A DNA stretch of 24,813 nucleotides from Fidelibacterota bacterium (lineage in GTDB: Bacteria > Marinisomatota > Marinisomatia > Marinisomatales > TCS55), in NCBI GenBank assembly GCA_004124535.1, contig SCKQ01000036.1, forward strand, positions 1 to 24,813, written 5' to 3'. A model generated the notes under the pieces. The model worked only from the letters and a program-made list of their open reading frames with translations, was not told the origin of the DNA and made no database searches. Shown piece by piece: positions 1 to 8,109 of the stretch (within the stretch, counting starts at the first letter, position 1; each line of letters starts with the position of its first letter). Both the position numbers and the translations under genes were made by a program.

Positions 1-1788
1 TGTTAGTACTGTACCGGTTCCTTCCGCCATTTTCCAATAACTCACCAATCCTGTTTCATCACCATTCAGGGTCCAGGATCGAAAGCCGGAAATTTGTGCC
101 TGGCTGCGGGCGTAATTCCAGACCCGCACTTCACTGACCTGACCATGGAAATAATTAAATGAGGCATCATTCTTGAACTTGCCAATGAAAAATTGTGTTA
201 GTGAGACATGAGCATAGTCAACGTTCCCGGTTTGATTTAGATTTAGTGAATCTACGGCTATACCATTTTTATAAATCTTAATCACTTGTCCATCGTAGGT
301 ACCTGCCAGATGGGTCCAAACTCCGTTCTGAATACTCGTAGCCGGGTTCGATTCCCAGGCATTTTCTGTCATATTTTCCGTGACCAGGAAAAATCGCCAT
401 AAACCATTATAATACACGAAGCCATAGCCCGATTCATTTCCACCCACAGCTTCACCATAGGCCACCACACCATCATACGTATCCGCCGACTGTACTTTTG
501 TCCAGACCTCAAGCGTTAATGCATTTAATTGCAGGCCATTGGTACCGTGGCTGGTAACGTTGCTTGACTGGTCATTATAAAAGCGGCTCCAGCCATCCAA
601 TACATTAAAACCTGAAATTGCTGTGTCCGGCGGCAGTGTAAGAGTAACATTTAAAGATATATTGGTACTGTTCCATATCTGGTCAATTACATTTCCGCCA
701 ACGGGTGTGATACCATTTGTTTCATAGTCACCTGGCCCGAAGCGATCAATAATCACTTTTGAGTTATTTGTAGTTTGCGTTACTGTCTGACCAGGAATGG
801 TATCTGTACTCATAAAATCTATGGAAAATAATACTGGTCCTTCTGGGTCGGCATCGCTGATGATTTTTGTAGCGGTATAATTTGTTCCACTGCCGGTAGT
901 TGTTACAAATTCACCATTCATGATCACTGTTGGTGTATCAATCAAAGCCGTATTGGACTCCATCGATATAGTGACTACATCATCATTGATAGCTCCGCCA
1001 GGATTCTCTGCCGGCCCAGCTATACTTAATGTATTAAAAATTGGCGCACCGTATACTTTTACATTATCAACATACCAATAGTTTATATTGTAAGAATAAG
1101 TCCCTGCTGCTCGAAAACGAATTTGCAGTGTATCAAGGTCTCGTAAGCCGGTTAGGAAAAAACTATTGTTACCCCAGGGTATATCCACTGCACCCAATTC
1201 TGCATCGGCTAGAAACGTTAGGGCATTTTCCCACCCTGAGCCAGTACAATATTCAATATAGAGGTATTCATTTGTATTTGTTCCTGACCACGCATCAAAA
1301 TGCATATCAAACGAAATCTTTAGATCGGAAAAACCGGTAATGCTGATCAGCGGTGAATACGTTGATGTTGAATAATTTCGTGTACGAGAGAAAGCGAAAT
1401 ATGCAATTGGCTCAGCCGACCAGTTGGGCGCTGAGTTATGGGGAATCCAAACATTTACACTATTATTACTCGGCGGTTCTAGCATAAACGAATCAGGGGG
1501 AGTTAAAAACGATACATATTCATCATCGCCGGTACAAGGGGAATCTACACAGTCATAATCATCGGTTGTACTGGTGAAACTACTCCATTGGGCCGATACC
1601 CAGGTATTAAATTCCTGATCAGGTCCATCCTGATTTGAAAATGTTTCTATGAAGGGCAGTGACTCATAAGTAGTTGTACCAGTTACTACTACGAAATCTC
1701 CGCCATGGGAATCGGTTACCTGGCCTAATCCAAAGGAACTGAATAACAGGAAAAGAAAAATAGCAGCAATATTTCTCAATGAACTCAT
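1..1788 (-). CDS. LamG/jelly-roll secreted surface protein, C-terminus outside window
   Basis: The reading frame is open from an ATG at 1788 to base 1 (596 codons with no stop), so the 3' end lies outside the window. Residues 1-22 form a Sec signal peptide with a hydrophobic AAIFLFLLFSSFGLG core. A beta-rich module follows (about 30-235) and ends in WYVDNVKVYG, typical of MAM/jelly-roll lectin-like domains. An Ig-like stretch comes next (about 240-370). From about 396 a concanavalin/LamG-type domain is recognisable by LTLEVWTKV, WTHLAGTYDGQ, IKIYKNG and VRVWNYARSQAQI. The hook GLVSYWKMAEGTGT at the edge usually begins a further LamG unit, so more repeats are likely. Such domains bind glycans or proteins at the cell surface. 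The start overlaps the stop of the preceding gene as ATGA, indicating translational coupling. No enzyme motif is visible. Family level is reasonably secure; the ligand is unknown. Confidence 0.85.
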   Translation of the reverse strand, partial: MSSLRNIAAIFLFLLFSSFGLGQVTDSHGGDFVVVTGTTTYESLPFIETFSNQDGPDQEFNTWVSAQWSSFTSTTDDYDCVDSPCTGDDEYVSFLTPPDSFMLEPPSNNSVNVWIPHNSAPNWSAEPIAYFAFSRTRNYSTSTYSPLISITGFSDLKISFDMHFDAWSGTNTNEYLYIEYCTGSGWENALTFLADAELGAVDIPWGNNSFFLTGLRDLDTLQIRFRAAGTYSYNINYWYVDNVKVYGAPIFNTLSIAGPAENPGGAINDDVVTISMESNTALIDTPTVIMNGEFVTTTGSGTNYTATKIISDADPEGPVLFSIDFMSTDTIPGQTVTQTTNNSKVIIDRFGPGDYETNGITPVGGNVIDQIWNSTNISLNVTLTLPPDTAISGFNVLDGWSRFYNDQSSNVTSHGTNGLQLNALTLEVWTKVQSADTYDGVVAYGEAVGGNESGYGFVYYNGLWRFFLVTENMTENAWESNPATSIQNGVWTHLAGTYDGQVIKIYKNGIAVDSLNLNQTGNVDYAHVSLTQFFIGKFKNDASFNYFHGQVSEVRVWNYARSQAQISGFRSWTLNGDETGLVSYWKMAEGTGTVLT

Positions 1789-2342
1789 TGTATGGTCACA
1801 GTAGCGTTTCGGACTCCACGAATAGATATACTTTCATCCAAAGGTGTGACCAATTCGCATTGTGTAGTGTCGTATTCCACTATTGTTTCGCCAGTGTTCA
1901 AGGCTGTAAAGTAGATCTCGGCGATATGCCCCGTTTCCGTAACATAAGATAGAGCGCCTTCAGCACCCAGATACCAAACAAATATATCGAACTCTCCAAA
2001 AACTGCGGTATAGGTAAATAATGGTGTATTGGTCCCGTCATTTGTGAATAAAACACCCGGGAGAATTGTATCCAGCTGTAAAAGCTCTGCATCATAAGTA
2101 ACATGCGTATGCACCCCAGCGAGGGTTGTATCATGTTCAACGATATAAGACCCAATCGTTACCGAATCACCATTCGCTACCGTCTGGGTCAATGGATGCA
2201 TCGTCAATGCCGGCGGAAATACACCGGCAATTGAATCAGCAATAACGTCTATCGGATTATCGAGTGTTATCTCATAGGTTTGGCAGGAAAACCAAATCCA
2301 GCTCAGGCTGACAGTTATGGCCGCCAAGCGATACGCCTTCAT
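1785..2342 (-). CDS. cohesin-like domain lipoprotein
   Basis: This 185-residue protein starts with a hydrophobic leader ending WIWFSC, a plausible though imperfect lipobox with lipidated Cys20. After a short spacer, residues about 50-185 resemble a cohesin/carbohydrate-binding beta-sandwich: NGDSVTIGSYIVE, then LAGVHTHVTYDAELLQLD, where family members typically have a 'GfqfdlsYDpslLe' segment, then FVWYLGAEGA, HIAEIYFTAL and a final RNATVTIQ strand. In bacteria without cellulosomes, such domains are general surface-adhesion or scaffolding modules. An excellent Shine-Dalgarno sequence (GGAGG, plus-strand 2348-2352) lies 5 nt before the ATG, the strongest in the window. Its TGA overlaps the ATG of the LamG protein, so the two are probably made together and may form a surface complex. 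The cohesin assignment is by pattern and is moderately sure. Confidence 0.75.
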   Translation of the reverse strand: MKAYRLAAITVSLSWIWFSCQTYEITLDNPIDVIADSIAGVFPPALTMHPLTQTVANGDSVTIGSYIVEHDTTLAGVHTHVTYDAELLQLDTILPGVLFTNDGTNTPLFTYTAVFGEFDIFVWYLGAEGALSYVTETGHIAEIYFTALNTGETIVEYDTTQCELVTPLDESISIRGVRNATVTIQ

Positions 2343-2429
2343 AATGTCCTCCTTCCTATGTTTTCTCTTGAAATTTTTGTGAATTTATGTCAGAGTTAAT
2401 TAAAAAGAAAAATAGTTACTTTTTCATGT

Positions 2430-2458
2430 GATATACCGCACAGGTTAATAATTGTAAA
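2430..2458 (-). promoter_or_regulatory. candidate promoter of the cohesin-like/LamG operon
   Basis: Read on the minus strand, TTTACA (2458-2453) and TATATC (2435-2430) are separated by 17 bp, a good sigma-70-like arrangement (5/6 and 4/6 matches). The predicted start would be near 2423, giving an 80-nt leader before the 2342 start. The rest of the 255-bp gap (2343-2597) is AT-rich. It holds a weak A/T-only hairpin in the leader and no other structure I can support. Confidence 0.45.
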
Positions 2459-2597
2459 CGCAGGGTAATGGTAACGAAAAGAGAAGGAAAAAATAATTTG
2501 TTTTTTGTACAGTCAGTTTTTGTGCTTTTTTTGGGTACTTCAAAGTGCTGATAGAAATGATAACAACGGGTTGAAATGCACCAAAAGCACAGGCTAA

Positions 2598-3530
2598 CTA
2601 CTGTGAATATGGTTCCGGGCCATGAATATATTTTTGTGGTCTGGGACCAGCAAGAAAGGCGTGCATGGCATTAATGGCCCACACCGTACCAATCATATAG
2701 CCTGTGCTGACCATTGTATCATTGAAACTCTTGTGCGCATTATAATAATTTATAGTTTCCTGGCGAAGTTCTAACACTTTATCTGGATCCGTTTCTGCAT
2801 TATACAATTTGGTTGTTTTATTCAGGTTATCTACCGCAAGAGCGTACTGGGAAAAATTGAACAATAGCAAACCAAAAAGAAGTCCCTCGATTGATGGAAA
2901 TGCATATCCCATAGCCCTCTTGTTCGAGTAGAACTGCCCCCAGCCAGGGGCCACTGTCGAACGCCAGAGCGCACCAAAAGGTGTCTTTTCTTCCTTGATA
3001 TCACTGGGAAGCTTGGGAAATAGATTGCGGCGTTTCTGCATCAACGCAAAGGGTGGATCGGCACCGATTATGGCCCAAGAGGCGATATTGGACTCTGCGG
3101 CCAGCGCATTTAACACATCCAGTATATTTATTTCAATTGTACTGACCGTACCCCCGGACTTTACAGAAAGTATTTCACCGGTCAGAACAGAGCCAAATTC
3201 ACCGACTTCTGTGCCGCCATACATCACGTAGTCCGCACCCAGTTCCTGGCCGATGCCGATTATAATATCCCGATCAGGTAAATCTCGTTCAGGATCCTCA
3301 AGATCCACGTATTGACTAACTACTTCCAGCGCTTCCCGCGGGTTAATAATCTGCATCTGGGCAGTTTCCGCAAGCTGAAGAGACATTGTGGTGAACAATT
3401 CTCCATATTGCTCAACAGAAGCGCTATCCATTGTGAGATCTATAAAGGCGATCTTGCCTGTATAATCAGCACCCCGATTCACGCCGATTAGGCCCAAGCA
3501 AAGAATAATGATTTTACATCTGAAAATCAA
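2598..3530 (-). CDS. secreted DUF5683-type protein with CsgG/TolB-like N-terminal domain
   Basis: This 310-residue protein has a signal peptide (KIIILCLGLIGVNRG, cleavage near residue 20). Residues about 23-155 look like the alpha/beta fold of CsgG/TolB-N-like periplasmic domains: GKIAFIDLT, FTTMSLQLAETAQMQII, IGQELGADYVMYGGTEV. Residues about 185-300 carry the DUF5683 hallmark ALWRSTVAPGWGQFYSNK, followed by a hydrophobic helix (EGLLFGLLLFNFSQYAL) and a second one near 280-295 (YMIGTVWAINAMHAFLAG). The family is common in Bacteroidota and relatives and its function is unknown. A membrane-associated envelope role fits. The start is TTG, overlapping the preceding stop as TTGA. I chose it because it gives an intact signal peptide and no in-frame ATG is nearby. 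It is the third gene of an operon with the PEGA protein and lipoprotein. Confidence 0.8.
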   Translation of the reverse strand: MIFRCKIIILCLGLIGVNRGADYTGKIAFIDLTMDSASVEQYGELFTTMSLQLAETAQMQIINPREALEVVSQYVDLEDPERDLPDRDIIIGIGQELGADYVMYGGTEVGEFGSVLTGEILSVKSGGTVSTIEINILDVLNALAAESNIASWAIIGADPPFALMQKRRNLFPKLPSDIKEEKTPFGALWRSTVAPGWGQFYSNKRAMGYAFPSIEGLLFGLLLFNFSQYALAVDNLNKTTKLYNAETDPDKVLELRQETINYYNAHKSFNDTMVSTGYMIGTVWAINAMHAFLAGPRPQKYIHGPEPYSQ

Positions 3531-4003
3531 TTTCCACCCGGTTCTGGCTGATATCGCGTATATATAAATTCTGCATTCCGATCAGCAACTATGATCTGGT
3601 CATCGAATAATTCATCCAAGTAATACACCCGCAATCGATGGGACCCAGCTTCCAGGTTTAGTTTGATCTTTTCATCGCGCCAGGTATGTTCCCCATTCAA
3701 TTCAAAAGTAAGCCCCTTTTCCTTGGCTCGAAATTTTATCGTGTACATGGGGTTCATTATAAAATCTGCAATAAGTCGTTTCGCGTCCTGGACTGCTATT
3801 TCATGTATAGCGGGAGCATAGCCTTTTGCCTCTAGCCTAATCTCATGGACCCCCGGCTTCACTGAATATCCCTTAACAGGAGCAGAACCGATTTCCTTGC
3901 CATCCAGAATAATGGTAGCACCCTTGGGCAACACTTTCACATCCAGCGTTACCTGGGCGATTACTGAGACAACAAATAATTGCAAAATCAGGAATTGCTT
4001 CAT
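3527..4003 (-). CDS. secreted PEGA-domain protein
   Basis: This 158-residue protein has a short signal peptide (MKQFLILQLFVVSVIAQ). Residues about 18-85 form a classic PEGA domain: VTLDVKVLPKGATIILDGKE, then IGSAPVKGYSVKPGVHEIRL and EAKGYAPAIHEIAV. A second, more divergent beta module follows (about 86-158; LTFELNGEHTW, LNLEAGSHRLRVYYLD). PEGA domains are small beta-sandwich modules on exported proteins and are thought to mediate envelope or surface interactions. It lacks a lipobox and so is probably periplasmic. It overlaps its upstream neighbour as ATGA and its downstream neighbour as TTGA, so the three are tightly coupled translationally. The domain call is secure; the specific role is unknown. 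Confidence 0.85.
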   Translation of the reverse strand: MKQFLILQLFVVSVIAQVTLDVKVLPKGATIILDGKEIGSAPVKGYSVKPGVHEIRLEAKGYAPAIHEIAVQDAKRLIADFIMNPMYTIKFRAKEKGLTFELNGEHTWRDEKIKLNLEAGSHRLRVYYLDELFDDQIIVADRNAEFIYTRYQPEPGGN

Positions 4004-4986
4004 TGCTTGGCTAACTCCAGATCATCCTGAGGACTCATAAAATAATTCCCAGCGTAGATCACGTCCTGTTCTCGAACCCAACCGGATATCATTTCTGCAT
4101 TTTCATCTGACCAGAATATTTCTACCAGACCATACAGTCTATTCCCTGCCACCTGTGTGACGGCAACAATATCATTCTTTGCAAGCAGGAATGGAGTAAA
4201 AGAACCATTGGATGAGGCTATCCGGAAATGGGTAAGATTATTTATTACAATATATAGATTACCTTGTTCAACAAACTCTTTACTGGGACCTAGTGGAAAA
4301 TCCATTTCTAGATTGAATTTTCCATTGAATTGTGCATCCTTTTTTACTACCGGAAATAAAGATCCAACACCAGCCGAGACAACAATATCATTCCGATAGC
4401 CATATTCGTTTGGCAGTTCAAACCGATAATCACCATCCAGTCGGGATTTCGTATAGAAAGTTCTGCCGGTGGAATCTGCAGCAACCAGCTGGATGCCGCC
4501 CAGCATGCGGTCATCGTAACGACGAAATACTAATCCCTCAACGATCGCTGGTGTCTTGATAATTTTACTGACTGGCAAGGTAATATCACCATAGCGAACG
4601 CCAGTGAATTTTATTTTTATCTCCGGCATATCCCGACCCTGTGGCGAAATAACAAAAATGGTCCCATTTTTATCAGTAGAGAGCGTATTCTGAGGCAGAT
4701 AAACCTCAATCTTCTCCTCGGGCATGTACGTAGCAGCAAAAAGTGCGTCCACTTCATTATCCTTATCGTAAATGTATACCTGATATGCTTCCGGCAGAGT
4801 ATTCACAACTTGAAGGGGGGCATATATATGTATATCCCGATATTCATACCTGAGGGATATTAAAGGGGGACGCTGGGTATAAATTGGATCTGAATACTTT
4901 GGCGCGAACATATAGCCGCAACCGGACAGGACGAACATCGCTGAAAAAACTAGAAAACTAGTATGTGGAATCCGCATGTTTTTCAT
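4000..4986 (-). CDS. outer-membrane lipoprotein with carboxypeptidase-regulatory-like and SH3-like regions
   Basis: The leader FLVFSAMFVLSGCGY contains a textbook lipobox (LSG|C), so the protein should be lipidated. The middle (about 145-215) resembles a carboxypeptidase-regulatory-like/SpaA-like beta-sandwich (IVEGLVFRRYDDRMLGGIQL, then LDGDYRFELP). The C-terminal part (DIVAVTQVAGNRLYGLVEIF, then ISGWVREQDVIYAG) looks like an SH3b-type fold. No catalytic motif is seen. The frame extends to a GTG at 4998. ATGs at 4986 and 4977 are better candidates, and AGCAGG lies about 10 nt before 4977. I report 4986, but 4977 is equally possible. This is the first gene of a three-gene envelope operon. The 67-bp gap before it (4987-5053) is AT-rich and may hold its promoter. 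Confidence 0.75.
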   Translation of the reverse strand: MKNMRIPHTSFLVFSAMFVLSGCGYMFAPKYSDPIYTQRPPLISLRYEYRDIHIYAPLQVVNTLPEAYQVYIYDKDNEVDALFAATYMPEEKIEVYLPQNTLSTDKNGTIFVISPQGRDMPEIKIKFTGVRYGDITLPVSKIIKTPAIVEGLVFRRYDDRMLGGIQLVAADSTGRTFYTKSRLDGDYRFELPNEYGYRNDIVVSAGVGSLFPVVKKDAQFNGKFNLEMDFPLGPSKEFVEQGNLYIVINNLTHFRIASSNGSFTPFLLAKNDIVAVTQVAGNRLYGLVEIFWSDENAEMISGWVREQDVIYAGNYFMSPQDDLELAKQ

Positions 4987-5053
4987 ACCTGCTATCACAA
5001 ATATGTATTACAATTTATCACATTGTGGATATATTATTCAAGATTATAGTATA

Positions 5054-5446
5054 TTATAACGTGCGGCCGTGGGGACATTTACTGTATGTCCCATTATCTT
5101 CTTTTTTAATCGCCACCATGGTAATGATTGCTGTGCAGGCCAGTCTTTTCTTTTTCTGGGACCCTTCTGCATAAGCATCAATGATGACCTGAAATGATGA
5201 GGTGCCTGCTTTAGATACATGGCCTTCGAAATTCACCCATTCTCCCGGATAGACTGGTTCTTTGAATTCAACTTTATCAATGGCCCGGGTGAGGGCACCA
5301 TTTACCCCTGTTCCTTTTAAAAATCGGTAAGCAACTTTGGCTGCAGCCAGATCCATCCAGGAAATCATTTGACCGCCAAATAACGTGCCTACGTTATTGG
5401 CATCATCCGGCATAACTAATTGACTATACTTGGCTTTATACTTCAA
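5054..5446 (-). CDS. acyl-CoA thioesterase, single hotdog domain (YciA/BACH type)
   Basis: This 130-residue protein is one hotdog domain. The segment MPDDANNVGTLFGG (12-25) followed by MISWMDLAAAKVAYRF (helix with Asp32) is characteristic of the YciA/cytosolic acyl-CoA hydrolase family, which hydrolyses acyl-CoA thioesters to free fatty acid and CoA in the cytoplasm. VEFKEPVYPGEWVNFEG and SSFQVIIDAYAEG form the following strands. Length matches single-domain family members; such enzymes work as dimers or higher oligomers with the active site between subunits. The start is TTG at 5446. The frame closes two codons upstream, and the next ATG (5413) would cut into the conserved N-terminal strand. 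It stands alone between a structured 187-bp region and the envelope operon. Acyl chain preference cannot be read from sequence. Confidence 0.88.
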   Translation of the reverse strand: MKYKAKYSQLVMPDDANNVGTLFGGQMISWMDLAAAKVAYRFLKGTGVNGALTRAIDKVEFKEPVYPGEWVNFEGHVSKAGTSSFQVIIDAYAEGSQKKKRLACTAIITMVAIKKEDNGTYSKCPHGRTL

Positions 5447-5489
5447 GTTTTACTTTATATTATTTATATTAAATCTTATCATATAAAAG

Positions 5490-5559
5490 TATAGCCTCGC
5501 TAATAAACCCTCGAGAAAATCTTTTTCTCTGAAGAGCACGCCACACCAGCGAGGCTATG
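5490..5559. other. 70-bp structured element: perfect 11-bp inverted repeat with nested hairpin
   Basis: ATAGCCTCGCT (5491-5501) and its exact reverse complement AGCGAGGCTAT (5548-5558) enclose 46 bp. A further T/G wobble at 5490/5559 could pair in RNA. Inside sits a perfect 7-bp hairpin (GAGAAAA 5513-5519 with TTTTCTC 5523-5529, 3-nt loop). On the plus strand a T8 run follows at 5574-5581. On the minus strand the element lies 44 nt before the thioesterase TTG and 75 nt after the MFS gene, with a weaker ACTTTTAT tract behind it. It could be an RNA leader, a terminator, a small RNA or a dispersed DNA repeat. I do not recognise a known riboswitch class. The rest of the 5447-5633 gap is AT-rich. 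Confidence 0.6.
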
Positions 5560-5633
5560 TTCTATATTATCTATTTTTTTTACTTCTAGGCAACATTTAT
5601 TTCAAATCAATTAAAGTGTGCCGAATAATACTT

Positions 5634-6905
5634 TTACAGTCCCTTGGCTGCAAGGCGCTTACCTTCCTCTATATCAACTTTGTTTAAGAAAAAGGCACCC
5701 AAAATAAATAACAACAAAATTGATAGGATACTTAACCGTGCACTACCAGTCACTAATGCGATCGTGCCCATAAGTGCCGGCCCAATGATTGCCGCAAACT
5801 TGCCTAACATATTATAAAAACCAAAAAACTCTGCAGACTTATCTGGTGGAATAATTCGTGTATATAGACTGCGGCTTAAGGCCTGAATACCTCCCATAAA
5901 AAGTCCAATTAATATTGCCAGAACATAAAAATGCCATGCTTCGGTCATGAAATAACCAAGTAACGTAATAAAGGAGTAGGCTATAATGCCCACCATAATC
6001 GCCGTTTTGGTACCAATCTTAGAAGCCAACCAGCCATAAATCAAAGCAGCTGGAAAGGCAACAAATTGGACTATCAAAAGTGCAATGATCAAACTCTCTC
6101 CAGGGAAATTCAATGACATACCATAATCAACAGCCATTCTTATTATCGTATCAACGCCATCTATATAAAACCAGTACGCCAACAGGAATGTACCGACAAC
6201 TTTCATGTTGCGGATTTCCTTGAAGGTTTGAACTAATTGTACCCACCCCATTCGAACTGCATTTTTAAAATAAACGGTGTCATAATTTTTTGGTTCAGGA
6301 ACAAATAAAATTAATGGAATAGTAAATACTGCCCACCAGACCGCAACGCTTAAAAAGGATAGTTTAATTGCTGTTGCGCCATCGGGAATACCAAATATTT
6401 CTGGCTTAAGATACATAAAGACATTGACAAGGAAGAGCAGCCCGCCACCCAGATAACCTAGGCCAAATCCCAGCGACGACACTACATCAACCCTTTCTTC
6501 GGATGCCAGACCAGGAAGCAGTGCATCATAAAAAACATTTCCACTGGCAAACCCAATAGTTGCCAAAACGTAAAAAAACACTGCCATCTGCCAGTTACCC
6601 TGAGCTACCATCCAAAGCCCACCGGTCATGATCACACCCAAAAACGCAAAGAGTATCAGGAATTTTTTCTTTGTGGACCCCTGGTCGGCAACTGACCCGA
6701 GAAGTGGCGCCAGAGCAGCTACCACAATTGAAGCAATTGAATTGGCCATACCAAGATAGAATGTGCTATGAGTTGGATTATTCGGATCCGCCCAGTATTC
6801 CTTGAAGAACAGCGGGAAAAAACCAGCCATAACGGTGGTTGAATAGGCGCTGTTAGCCCAATCGTAAAATGCCCAACTCCAAACTGCTTGTTTATTTTCT
6901 TTCAC
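5634..6905 (-). CDS. MFS transporter, UMF1/Atg22-like family
   Basis: This 423-residue, highly hydrophobic protein has about 12 membrane segments. It opens with WSWAFYDWANSAYSTTVMAG, the signature of the bacterial UMF1 family, related to the fungal vacuole effluxer Atg22. Other landmarks are the MFS-type loop LLGSVADQGSTKKK between helices 2 and 3 and the second-half equivalent YGWLASKIGTKTA. The substrate of bacterial UMF1 proteins is generally unknown. The start is GTG at 6905; no in-frame ATG occurs before residue 26 and the family signature begins at residue 9. It follows the beta-barrel gene after only 37 bp and may be the last gene of the NamZ/symporter cluster, which raises the idea of a sugar or muropeptide substrate. 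That link is inference. Confidence 0.88.
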   Translation of the reverse strand: MKENKQAVWSWAFYDWANSAYSTTVMAGFFPLFFKEYWADPNNPTHSTFYLGMANSIASIVVAALAPLLGSVADQGSTKKKFLILFAFLGVIMTGGLWMVAQGNWQMAVFFYVLATIGFASGNVFYDALLPGLASEERVDVVSSLGFGLGYLGGGLLFLVNVFMYLKPEIFGIPDGATAIKLSFLSVAVWWAVFTIPLILFVPEPKNYDTVYFKNAVRMGWVQLVQTFKEIRNMKVVGTFLLAYWFYIDGVDTIIRMAVDYGMSLNFPGESLIIALLIVQFVAFPAALIYGWLASKIGTKTAIMVGIIAYSFITLLGYFMTEAWHFYVLAILIGLFMGGIQALSRSLYTRIIPPDKSAEFFGFYNMLGKFAAIIGPALMGTIALVTGSARLSILSILLLFILGAFFLNKVDIEEGKRLAAKGL

Positions 6906-6942
6906 GAGAACATTAAAGGTATGAAATATTCATATAATAAAT

Positions 6943-8109
6943 CTACCATGCTTGGAAATAGGCCTGAATGCCCAGCCAGGCGCTGGCAAAACTATACGTA
7001 TGTCGTGTAAAATAGGGGAACGAAGCACCGAATTCTATATCAAATTGCACTGGTCCAATACTCTTTGTGGGATGCACATTGTGTAATGTAACCAATACAT
7101 ATTGTCGAATTTGCGTTTTACGGGTGTCATGTACTGTTTTCCCGTTACTAAGCTGGCGACTCACCATCCAACTATTCCAGGTCGAGTCATTTGAAAAGAC
7201 AAAATCTTTTTGAGTCTTTATGCTATTGATCCCGCCGGTAATTGAAACCCTGTCAGGCCATAATTCCAGCTTACCCGTCGCTGATAATAATAATTCATCA
7301 CCTAACTGACGCAAATAAGTTTTTCCGATCATTGCTATAATTGAATCAGGATTTGTTTCTGCACCCCACAAAAATGACACGGGTGTATTGACCATTTCCC
7401 TACTGTACTTGGCCCGTTCGATCCGCCAGGTGATATTCACCAATCTTTCATTAAAGTATTTGAAGAATTCACCAAATAATGATAATGAATAACGTGTAAG
7501 TCCATTGCCGATTGGCAATTCATTAAACTGGCTGGGTCTTCCTGTTGTATCTTTTACACTTGCACGATATGGGCCTAATCTTTTGGCGCTAGGCAAGCGT
7601 AATCCGACACCAGCATAAACTGAAAAGGGCTCTTTGCCAGTCCATGATGGATAACCATATAATAAAATATTCATACCTAACGTCGCATCTCCAAGGCCGG
7701 TACTAGATTTATTTACAGGATAATAAAATTCCAGCAGTGAATCCAGGTTGGTCGTTAGCAAATCCACTTCTTCTTTATAATCATTTTCAATTTTTTCGGT
7801 AAATGAGCTGTAAGACGGTACGTGTAAACTAAAAGTCATACGGGGTGACAATCCAAATTCGATCTTAATATCACGGCGATTAAAGCCGATTTTACTAGTT
7901 CGATGTACCAGAGCAGCCACTGTGGAATCATTGGCCATAAAGGCAATATCCCGGATTCCCTTATCAAACAGTCCGCCCGAGCCGATCCAGTTACCACTGC
8001 CTACGTGATTCGTCATGGAAAAACGCCAGACACTTCTTGGAACAGTAAAGAATGTTTGTCCAACTAAAAAAGAGGAAGAGAGAAAAATGACCCAGAACAA
8101 TTTATTCAT
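6943..8109 (-). CDS. predicted outer-membrane beta-barrel protein of unknown function
   Basis: The frame is open from 8241, but the first 44 codons overlap the preceding gene and lack a leader. The ATG at 8109 gives a proper signal peptide (MNKLFWVIFLSSSFLVGQ) and an 8-nt overlap with the upstream stop, so 388 residues is the likely product. The mature protein is rich in alternating amphipathic strands ending in aromatic residues and glycines (FSVYAGVGLRLPSAKRLG, YSLSLFGEFFKYF, LLLSATGKLELWPD, VQFDIEFGASFPYF). It ends ...LGIQAYFQAW, a terminal aromatic strand as in outer-membrane barrels. I recognise no named family. Its coupling to two NamZ-like genes suggests a porin or assembly partner for moving released sugars or muropeptides, but nothing in the sequence proves that. 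Confidence 0.65.
   Translation of the reverse strand: MNKLFWVIFLSSSFLVGQTFFTVPRSVWRFSMTNHVGSGNWIGSGGLFDKGIRDIAFMANDSTVAALVHRTSKIGFNRRDIKIEFGLSPRMTFSLHVPSYSSFTEKIENDYKEEVDLLTTNLDSLLEFYYPVNKSSTGLGDATLGMNILLYGYPSWTGKEPFSVYAGVGLRLPSAKRLGPYRASVKDTTGRPSQFNELPIGNGLTRYSLSLFGEFFKYFNERLVNITWRIERAKYSREMVNTPVSFLWGAETNPDSIIAMIGKTYLRQLGDELLLSATGKLELWPDRVSITGGINSIKTQKDFVFSNDSTWNSWMVSRQLSNGKTVHDTRKTQIRQYVLVTLHNVHPTKSIGPVQFDIEFGASFPYFTRHTYSFASAWLGIQAYFQAW

Noticed and set aside
1041..1340. Plus-strand open frame of 99 codons
   Set aside because: It is opposite the well-supported LamG coding frame, has no ribosome-binding site and no recognisable domain.
2403..2430. A/T-only hairpin with T-tract in the leader of the cohesin-like gene
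   Set aside because: The stem is GAAAAA/TTTTTC only, thermodynamically weak and common by chance in AT-rich DNA.
5491..5558. Integron attC site or known riboswitch at the inverted repeat
   Set aside because: No attC core sequence or bulge pattern, no integrase or cassette, and no match to a riboswitch core I know.
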